From: Dolomedes plantarius
Taxonomy: Eukaryota; Arthropoda; Arachnida; Araneae; Dolomedidae
DNA: 64,000 nt
Direction: 5' to 3'
Assembly (NCBI GenBank): GCA_907164885.2
Contig: OU015501.1
Location: 66,378,808 to 66,442,807, forward strand
The stretch's first letter is position 1; the number at the start of each line of letters is the position of its first letter. The notes beneath the pieces are model-generated. The model made no database searches, was not told the DNA's origin, and saw nothing but the letters and a program-made list of their open reading frames with translations. Both the position numbers and the translations under genes were made by a program. This document shows, piece after piece, positions 55,454 to 64,000 of the stretch.

Positions 55454-55763
55454 CAGTTGAACCCCGTTATAACGAGCTTCAAGGGACAAAAGGTTTTGTT
55501 TGCTTTATCCGGTGGTTCGCTATATCCGAACCGTTAAGAAAAATACTAGAGTTCACAAAATGTATAACTCATTAGTTGCAATGTGTATTCAATAATGACG
55601 CATTAAAAATGATAAAATCTATTAAAAATGATCATTAATGAATTAAATCGACTAAAATCGATTACATTAAACTGATATAATACTAATTAAATTACGTACA
55701 ATGGGAAAATGGCGGAACCAAAATTTTCGTTCATTATATCCATGAGTTCGTTATATACAACTG
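55454..55763. mobile_element. pogo/Tigger-type MITE
   Basis: Left end CAGTTGAACCCCGTTATAAC and, on the opposite strand, right end CAGTTGTATATAACGAACTC form imperfect inverted repeats with TA at 55452-55453 and 55764-55765. Internal motifs CGTTATA, GTTCGCTATATCCG and GTTCATTATATCCATGAG are typical of pogo/Tigger ends. An alternative right end at 55793 (CGACTG|TA) exists because a 30-bp segment with ACTGTATTTCAAA is duplicated there. No coding capacity. Confidence 0.72.
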
Positions 55764-55765
55764 TA

Positions 55766-57387
55766 TTTCAAACGAACGTTCTGTGTTCGACTGTATTTCA
55801 AAGAAATCGCGGGTGTGAAAGACATTGCAAATTTATAAATAAATATACACAACTGGGAATAATAACTACTATATTCTTCTAAATTACATTAAGTTTGTTA
55901 TTATAAAGTTGTTAAGGCTTAATATAATATAAATACTTTCATAGTAAGTTGCAAAAGCAGAACTTTCTTGTGAAATTAAAAGAGTAAAAATTTTTAAAAC
56001 TTTTAAATGATATCACCTGTTTAAAAACAGTGCTGACGAATACAATAAACGTAGGACCGTATCTGAAAGAAATTTAAGAGAAACATACCAAGATTCTAAA
56101 TTATTTTGAGATAAATAAGGCATGTTGACTTTAAAAATGACGTCTTCTATATCACTTCTTTATTTAATAATACAAGTAATGTAAGTATTTCTGATAGTGA
56201 CATTAAACTACATTTTTTTAAAAATTTCTGTCTATTTTATCACGTTTTGTACAATCATTTAATAGAATAAGACCCAGAACTGACGAAGAAATTAAGATAT
56301 AAACGACTTTTGGAAAATTACGTGTCTAAAGTAACAGCAGCATTAACTATAAACTAAACTAAACTGTGTGTTTTGAATTGTCTGATCCCTAAGATTAACA
56401 GAATATGTGTTAGTCAATTAAATAAGCTATAGAAATGCTCAGTTACAAAATCAGTTTTGACATTACTAGTCAAGATTATTTTAAACATTAACGAAAGGCT
56501 AGACAATTCTAAAATTTAATCTTCTTATAAACACCACGGGCTTCAAGGCAATTAACAAATGCAAATATAGCTTCATTATAAATATACGTACTGCACCAGG
56601 ATTATATATATATATATATCAGTTGAAGGAAAAATTCTGTCAAGCTTTTGACCCTTTCAGGTTTAAGTTATGTACATATTACAAACAAAGCTTAAGTTAA
56701 GTGCACCAGGATTCTAGATTTTCTGCATTTCAAACATCCTATTTTTTATTGAAATATCAACAGTGCACATGCATGAATACACACTTCCTGCTCAGCCACG
56801 TCATTGTTTTCTTTGACTTGACATAGGTAAGAACAGTATTTTGTGGTTTTGACTTCCTCTGAACTTCCACCTACTGATCAAGATGCGTCTTTGTTCAGAG
56901 GCAGATTCCCTCTCTCAACTCATTCATAAACTGAAACCCAAGCATCCGTTATCTCGCTTTGTGTTGGAATGTCGGATATGCCTTCCCCTGCCCTTATACA
57001 AAGGGCAGCCAGAAATATGAGAAGGATTGCAGAATGTATAAAAGAGCTGCCTTCGGTACTCAAGCAGGCGCATATAAATATATATATATATATATATACT
57101 CGTATATATACTTCCTCCCCACAGCAATTTTCAATCCTTGAGAAAATCGTTAGATATGTGTGTTTCCTCTTTGTTGAAAAGTGGAAAGGGAGGAACTGAA
57201 ATTATCACAAAGAGCAAAAATTATTTTTTTTCAAATAAGACTGAATTACTTCTGAATATTTTATACAAGATTGATGGAAATTTAGAAGATCTCTCTTTGT
57301 CTAAACCAGCAGGAAAAAACTGTAATAGTAGGTTCTAACTAAATCCTTACTCCTTAAAAGTTTTCTTACAGTTTTAATGCCTTGTAC
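55766..57387. other. AT-rich DNA, no gene recognised
   Basis: Includes (AT)n at 56602-56619 and 57077-57098. TGCACCAGGATT occurs twice, about 110 bp apart (56591 and 56702). A moderately GC-raised patch at 56780-57060 has no convincing exon. Confidence 0.5.
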
Positions 57388-57714
<327 letters not shown>

Positions 57715-57995
57715 AATTTTCTAAGGAATACATACTATAAATTATTACTGATGAGAAATACGACGTGGATTTTTAGATAAATATAAGAAAAGAAAACTTT
57801 CCTCCTTAGTTCGGTGCAATGTCAACATGAAAATGTGATATCACTCAGTTCCAAAGGGATTTTGAAGAACGCCTTTCTAAAGCATTTCAAGTAAGCCATT
57901 TCTTTCTTAGTGCCTTTTACTATATGCATACGGCCTACTACTTATGGAATATAAAACACCTGACTGTTGAATAACCCCAACCTCCTTATCTGCTC

Positions 57996-58012
57996 GTCGG
58001 TAGATGGCGCTA
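57996..58012 (+). promoter_or_regulatory. CTCF-core-like motif
   Basis: CGTCGGTAGATGGCGCT carries AGATGGCGC at 58002-58010, the same 9-mer as at 35711. Here the two bases before it (GT) also fit the CTCF consensus. Sequence match only. Confidence 0.25.
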
Positions 58013-58231
58013 TGTCAAAACTGTTTTGTTACTTTTTTATGCGTAGTTAGAAATCAAAAAGTGTGAACTACCGTTGCTGTCAGGTTGAAAGATACCTACT
58101 CATGTTCGTCTTCTTGGGTCGAAAGATATCCCATCTGAATTACATTTTGATGTGGCACCTCTGAACATTAAAGCTTAAAAGACAAATTGAGTGTTAAATG
58201 ACTGAACATCTACGCGACATCACAGCATTCA

Positions 58232-58245
58232 CCCCCCCCCCCCCC
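58232..58245. repeat. Poly-C run (14 C)
   Basis: Uninterrupted run of 14 C followed 14 bases later by a T-run. Its length may be unreliable in the assembly. Confidence 0.9.
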
Positions 58246-60753
58246 GCTCATCCTCATCTTTTTTTTTACTTTACCATTTAGCCAGGGATACTTAGGTCGG
58301 AGGGTCAAGCCGTTGAGAGGCCATTTTTCTAAAAACTGATGGTGTACATACTGTAATCCGTCGGAGCGAAATATAGTTGGAATAAGGATTTTGTGAAGAG
58401 AATTACAAGTCTCCAGGTATATTTTTCTTGGTCAACAGGAATATCTGACAGGGCAATCTATACTTCATAGGCGTTGTCGTTAATTTATTGTCGTTAATGC
58501 ACACAGTCAGTCTTGAACCCTGTCTTCTCGTAAATTTAACTCATAAGAAAAATATCTAAAATTAGACTGCGTGAATCACACCAAAAGAATATCTCGAGTA
58601 GCAATGGGCAACTTTTACATTCCTCTTTTAAGACAATGGTTTCAAAAAATTCACTCAACATTCTTGGTATTGGAGGAAACATTCTAAGGAAACATTATCG
58701 CCTCTCTAACATATTGTTTCTTTTCCATTTTCGCAGTTTTTAATTGCTGGCTTAGCAGTTAATTTGTCACTAATACCCTACTTCTTTTAATGTCAAATCA
58801 TGAATATCAACTACATTAAACATTCTATTTTTTATACATTTCACATGATTACGTGATACAATCTTCGGATGTTGTGATGCAACATCCACCTCATTCAAAC
58901 ATCATCATAATCTTCATCTTTCATCAAGATTCATGGGGGACTAATCGATGTCGTCCAAAGCTGAAAACCTTCATTAATACTAACTTTCACGTGATTTACA
59001 TATAATATTTGACTTAAATTAACCAAAATAACTCTTATTAAATTATGTGTAGTTAAAATATATCCAATAACAAATAAGGGAAAATTGTGTCCATGTTATA
59101 AACAAATAATTTATTAGACAAAAAATAATTAAAAAGGCAATTTAACTGTGTTCTGTAAGTACAGATTTAGCGAACAAGAATGCTGAGGAAAGTCTATTGT
59201 TGTGCAACATTTGTCCCAACTTAACATTATTATTATTTTTTAATTTAAAAAAAAATGTTGAGACACGGGAATTTCCCTTCTGTTTTCTGTTCGTACGCAA
59301 CGTTGTATATCTAAGCTATATTATATTCCTCCAACAATATTCGCAACTTAAATTTATTAAAGAAATAACGCTCTAAAATTTTGAAACTTAAACAGAGTAT
59401 GAAAGAAATATTATTAAAAATCTGCTTTCTTTTATTTGTTCTAGATTGATTTATTACGAGTATAATTTTTGATATTCTTTAAGGCATAATAAATAATTGG
59501 AGCTAAGTAAAACATTCATAAAAAACTGTCATCCGAAAATAAAATTCAGTGTATTTAGGAAAAAAATATCAGACAGTTGCTCGTGCAACATCTTTTAGAA
59601 ACATATGTCAGAAGAATTTTATTATCTTTTAGAGAAATTTTAATATTCCTTGTACCTTTACGCTAATTTTTTCAATGAGAATGAAAAAATGCATATTTTC
59701 AAAAAATATATTCCCGCTTGTATATTGTTTGCTTCTTTGAAACAATGATTTTTTGCCGAGGTGTGAAAGTCTTTTAAAGGAATGTTTAATTAGTAACGCA
59801 TAAACTGTATTTTTCTTTGTGTCAATCTTTTTTCTGAGCCTTGAAAATTTTTTTACGCGTATTCACAAAAACAGATTCTCATTACACATTTATTTATCTA
59901 TTTTTTAATCAAAAAATATTTAAATATGAATCTAAACAAGGTGAAAATTAAAATATCAAGAATAATTAGTATGCAATATAGATATGTTTTTCTTAGAGTA
60001 ATTATTAACAGTCATATTTGAATGTTCATAAGTATAAATGCTGTTTGAATGTTATTCTTTCCAGATATAAATTCCTTGTGGGGAAATATTCAACGAATAA
60101 TTAAAAAATCCTCAAAAAATATAACATGGAGAAAAATCAAACTCCAACAAATGTTTGAAATAATTTAGAATAAAATATGATCTGGGAAGTTAAAAATGTA
60201 TGTGTTCATTTATCAAATACACTCACACACAAGTTAAATTTTTTTAATTACTTAACATGCCTGAAAGAGAGGAATACAACTTTTATTTATAATATGCTTA
60301 TTTATGAGATGAAATTGATAAAAAGTAGTTTTCTTCATTTACAAAAATTTCAAAAATTTACATACATGATAAATAATAAATAATCACAATTTACTATACC
60401 TACCTATTTTACCTCACCACCCTAATTTATGGCCTTTGGATATAATATCAACCCAAAAACATTAAGGATAAATATTAGAGGTATTCATATAAAATACTAA
60501 AACCTAAATGAAATTTATTGAAAAAAATATACTAAAACTTTTTGGACTTTTTAAGATACCAGTACATAAGTGAATGTACTAAGTACATAAGTTAAAGACT
60601 TAGCTTATACAGCGCACATTAATGATATCCATTAAAACATTTTATAACTTAAGAGTACGGAAATGTGTTAGATTGTTAGAGCCAGTTTAAAGGCTTTCAG
60701 TAAGGCACTATTTGGCTTCATTTTTAACACGTATAAAAGTCATAGTAAATTAA

Positions 60754-60758
<5 letters not shown>

Positions 60759-60829
<71 letters not shown>
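60759..60829. repeat. (AT)n microsatellite
   Basis: About 35 uninterrupted AT units. Confidence 0.97.
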
Positions 60830-60832
<3 letters not shown>

Positions 60833-61168
60833 AAACGGAACTACTATTTTGAAGTTACACAACTGGGAATCTACAGTGTAAGTTTAACGTTGACCTTTGA
60901 TAACCTCCAATAAATGTTTTTAATTGGATTTCGAGTCTTAAGTTTGTCCTCGTGGTGTGGTTTGTTCATTATGAAAGCATCCTTCGTGAGAGGATTGAGG
61001 ACGAGCAACAGGTTCTCACAACTCTTTGTTTATGAGAAAAATGCTTATTTGCTGTATAAAAGATTTACTTAACTTTGGAAATTGACTCCTCAGTTATTTA
61101 TAATAACAAATGGATTTGTTAAAAAAAATAGTTCTATAATAATTATTTAAAACATACACACGTATTTA

Positions 61169-61170
<2 letters not shown>
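60830..61170. other. Nothing recognised
   Basis: Short spacer between two (AT)n tracts, without coding or repeat structure. Confidence 0.55.

Positions 61171-61216
<46 letters not shown>
61171..61216. repeat. (AT)n microsatellite
   Basis: About 20 TA units ending in TGTATGTA. Confidence 0.96.
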
Positions 61217-61218
<2 letters not shown>

Positions 61219-61419
61219 ACAAGAAAACGCGTCTTCCTAAATTACTTTACTTCAAAGCATATTCTCTTTTTAATAAAGCACGACCCCCTTTTCAAAAATT
61301 GCAACCTAAAAGTAAAATAAGATAATTTATACTAGCCCTGCAGATCATTAAGCAGGCATGTGAACTATCTGAACTCAATAACATCCCCAGATATAAGTGT
61401 TAGAAGTTTATGAGATTCC

Positions 61420-62230
61420 GAATGTCAGTGTAATGTCAAAATTCTTTAAGAGCCCTCGAACCACTCTGGATTTATGCGTTCTATAACGTCAAAACCACAC
61501 TTTACAAGAACTTTATGGCCACTTATTCTGCTCCCAGGTCAATAGGTCGCTGCTCTAACAAGCGCGGGATCTATCAGTCGCCGGGAAACTGAAGTGGACA
61601 CGTGAACTCCACGAACCTAAAGACGCCCAATTAAAATATTATGTAGTTTAGGCCCTCTGGCGTAAATATCGCAAAACACCCATTTAATATTGCATGAACA
61701 GAAGACTTTTCTCTCTCTTCGTTTCTAACTCTCGTTGCTGTCGGATGTGCTGTCCACAGACGCCAGAAATCTTGTGGGCACGACCCGCTTTTCTCAGTTA
61801 ACTCTGGCATGTAAACACTGCTGTTAATACGTCCCGTCCTGGCATGAACGCCGGACAAGTCATGTGGCCTCTGCAGCCTTCGCGATGCTTCATAATTAAA
61901 TAAAGGTGATTTCCTGGATATCGTCTGAAATCTGTGTTACTCTTCTATGGCTCCGTGTGTGTTACTCTCCTAAATTCCGTAAGTGCTTCCCTGGATCAAC
62001 ACTACGCCCGACTGCATCTCCCCAAGTTGTGCGCAGCGATTCACTGTATGATCAACACCCTCGTGCCGACTGCATCTTCGATAAGTTCTGCGCATCAATA
62101 CCCTTGTGCTAAATTTTCCAAATGTGATTATTATCACATTTATAAAGCCGGCAGGATGTTATTCTTGTCCGGGGTGCCCTACGAATTTCGAGTGTTTAAT
62201 TCCATACAAGAATTTCAAAAGCTTTTTTAG
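61420..62230. promoter_or_regulatory. Largest GC-elevated island, candidate conserved element
   Basis: About 800 bp of near-balanced composition with frequent CpG. Frames of 60-98 codons are open on both strands, but none has a domain. The internal 56-bp duplication (61994-62100) falls in different frames in its two copies, which argues against coding. Sites resembling those of developmental factors are TTTATGGCC (61512, posterior Hox/Cdx type), CAATTAAAA (61628), GTAAACA (61811, forkhead), and an AATTAAAT near 61894. Regulatory function is inference. A non-coding exon is the main alternative. Confidence 0.3.
61994..62100. repeat. 56-bp diverged tandem duplication
   Basis: GATCAACACTACG...CCCGACTGCATCT...AAGTTGTGCGCA at 61994 is repeated as GATCAACACCCTCG...GCCGACTGCATCT...AAGTTCTGCGCA at 62050. 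Each copy has small indels. It lies inside the GC-elevated island. Confidence 0.88.
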
Positions 62231-64000
62231 AATTTTCAAATGTTAATATTACGTACAAGAAATTTATGCAATATTTACCTCTTCATCTCAATGGATCATC
62301 ATTCTAAAAAAATATGTGCTCGATTAAGTATTTACATGTTTCTCCTATCTTCAGTGTGGTGAATTTTACAGCATAATTCTGCTCCCTTCACCTTCCCACA
62401 ACGCCTCAGTGTGTTTTGAATTAATTCTCCTAATCGGGAAAATTATTCCGCGTTTTTTTTTAAATGTGTTCATATGTACGGCTTGTGTTCTACATTGTCC
62501 TGTGTTGTGCTGCAATAAGAAGAAATACGCCAGCAACAGTTCACTCCCAAGAACTTTTGCCTTGTTAAAAAATTTGTAATCATCTGTTAAGGGACTAAAT
62601 TAAAATTAATTTTTTGCCTACGAGAAAAAAAATAATGATAATAATAAATAAATAAGTAAATAAATAAATGAACAGAAATTAAAGGTAAGAGAAATTGTCT
62701 AGAAAATTATTTTTTCATATGTGTTTCTCATGATTAAGTGGTGAAACCGAAAGTTAAAGTATAAATTAAACTTATTTTGGAAGTGTATAAAATTTTATGT
62801 AAAATTGCATTTAATGTTTAAATAGTGTGTTCGTAATGATGAAAAAATATAGAATTAGCAATTTGAAGTATTACTCTGATATAATATACTATAAACATAT
62901 GATGTTATAAATATCAATGGTATTATCAATATCGTCAATAAAGTGTATCAAACCTGCGAGTAGTTTGAATATTATATTTTAACACATAACACAGAAATTT
63001 GCCATTTTCTTATGAAAATATTATTCCCTAAAAAGTTTCATTGACTTATTCAGTAACAAATATGATGGCAAGATAGTGTACGCAAAAACTAGTCATTAGC
63101 CGAACTCTGTTACGAGTCACTCAGAATATTCATATGAAAAAATCCCCACCTAGATCTACAATTTTAATTAAAAATTCAGCTTTTTATAGTAATTATAAAT
63201 ATTAATTATTTGGATGTCAACAATTACATTAATATTGATGAATAATAATGATTTTTACAAAAAATCAGACTTTTTTATTTAGATTGCAGCTACTTTTAAT
63301 TATAAAAATTCTATGGTTAGGACTTTCCGACTGTTTAATTTCTATAACTTACACTAAACTTATGAAAATTTCAATATTTCAAGCTAATGGAGTATTTATA
63401 CTATTAAAATAATTATTTTGAAATTTCCCAGGATAGATGATGATTATTGAAGGCTCTTGCTGAATGTTTGTACACCAGTGGATAATAATCTTGTTTTACT
63501 TTATTCTGTTACATCAGCGTGTAATATAATCTGGTGCATACGTAATATACTGTTTTCTGTTGAAATCTATCCTTATGATCGAATATGAACAAATTTCTTT
63601 TACAAATTTATATTTTAACAAAAGAAAAAGGCTGATTTCTTCATGATCTACATTACACTGTAATGAAATACAAATTTCAAATTTTTAAAAAAGGCTTCTC
63701 TCTAAACTATAACTATTTTTGCTATCGTTTCATATATCCCCTTAAACAACCTAAAATTATTATTCCTGTCAGGTGGTTTTAAAGGTTTAAAATTCATCAA
63801 ATGTATTTTATGATACTGATAACTGATACAGTCATGGTGTACTCAAACTAACATAAATTTTAATTCAAAAGATTATTTTCGGTTAATTTTAGTATCCACT
63901 GTTTCTTATGCTACTTAAAAACAGTTTTCGTCTCTATTACATTTTATTGATATGAAAATTTAGGAGGTTTAAAATTAAGTCCTTTATATTTAAAGAACAT
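62231..64000. other. AT-rich DNA, nothing recognised
   Basis: No gene, transposon end or notable repeat apart from a short AATA/AAATA-rich patch near 62635-62670. Confidence 0.55.

Overview
This is a eukaryotic, strongly AT-rich (roughly 30% GC by eye), gene-poor genomic window. It is not prokaryotic: there are no operons, no dense ORFs and no ribosome binding sites. Long (AT)n microsatellites and several TA-target Tc1/mariner and pogo/Tigger-type elements dominate the recognisable content. The best preserved transposase (476-1887) belongs to a Tc1-like family that I recall as very abundant in spider and other chelicerate genomes. An arthropod, most likely a chelicerate such as a spider, is therefore my best guess; this rests on recall, not on a search.

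Layout. 0-2 kb: a pogo-type MITE, an (AT)n tract, a nearly intact Tc1 element with one nonsense codon, and another (AT)n tract. 2-14.5 kb: mostly featureless AT-rich DNA, with a possible 5' exon near 3.5 kb, a perfect 22-bp-stem hairpin at 3.9 kb, and a GC-elevated island at 9.3-9.8 kb packed with ATTAG homeodomain-type cores. 14.5-18.4 kb: a three-copy 170-bp tandem repeat containing a hairpin, then a direct-direct-inverted ~160-bp repeat. 18.4-30.9 kb: sparse sequence with one exon-like minus-strand segment at 22.5 kb and a GC-elevated island at 26.4-26.8 kb. 30.9-33 kb: a diverged 282-bp duplication, then a minisatellite with higher-order structure. 33.7 kb: a ~325-bp (AT)n tract. 40.1 kb: a long inverted repeat. 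42.6-44.2 kb: a pogo/Tigger-type element nested in another, with its 5' part triplicated. 45.3-46.6 kb: a second, decayed Tc1-like element inserted in (AT)n. 50.1-51.2 kb: a third Tc1-like element with an internal deletion. 52-62 kb: further GC-elevated islands, another pogo-type MITE at 55.5 kb and several (AT)n tracts.

No complete host protein-coding gene can be supported. Apart from the 259-codon transposase frame, the longest open frames are microsatellite translations (Tyr-Ile repeats) or antisense shadows of transposons. The window reads as intergenic or large-intron DNA whose history is transposon insertion at TA sites, microsatellite expansion and local tandem or inverted duplication. 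A few GC-elevated islands could be exons or conserved regulatory DNA. I did not find a convincing new multi-gene system.
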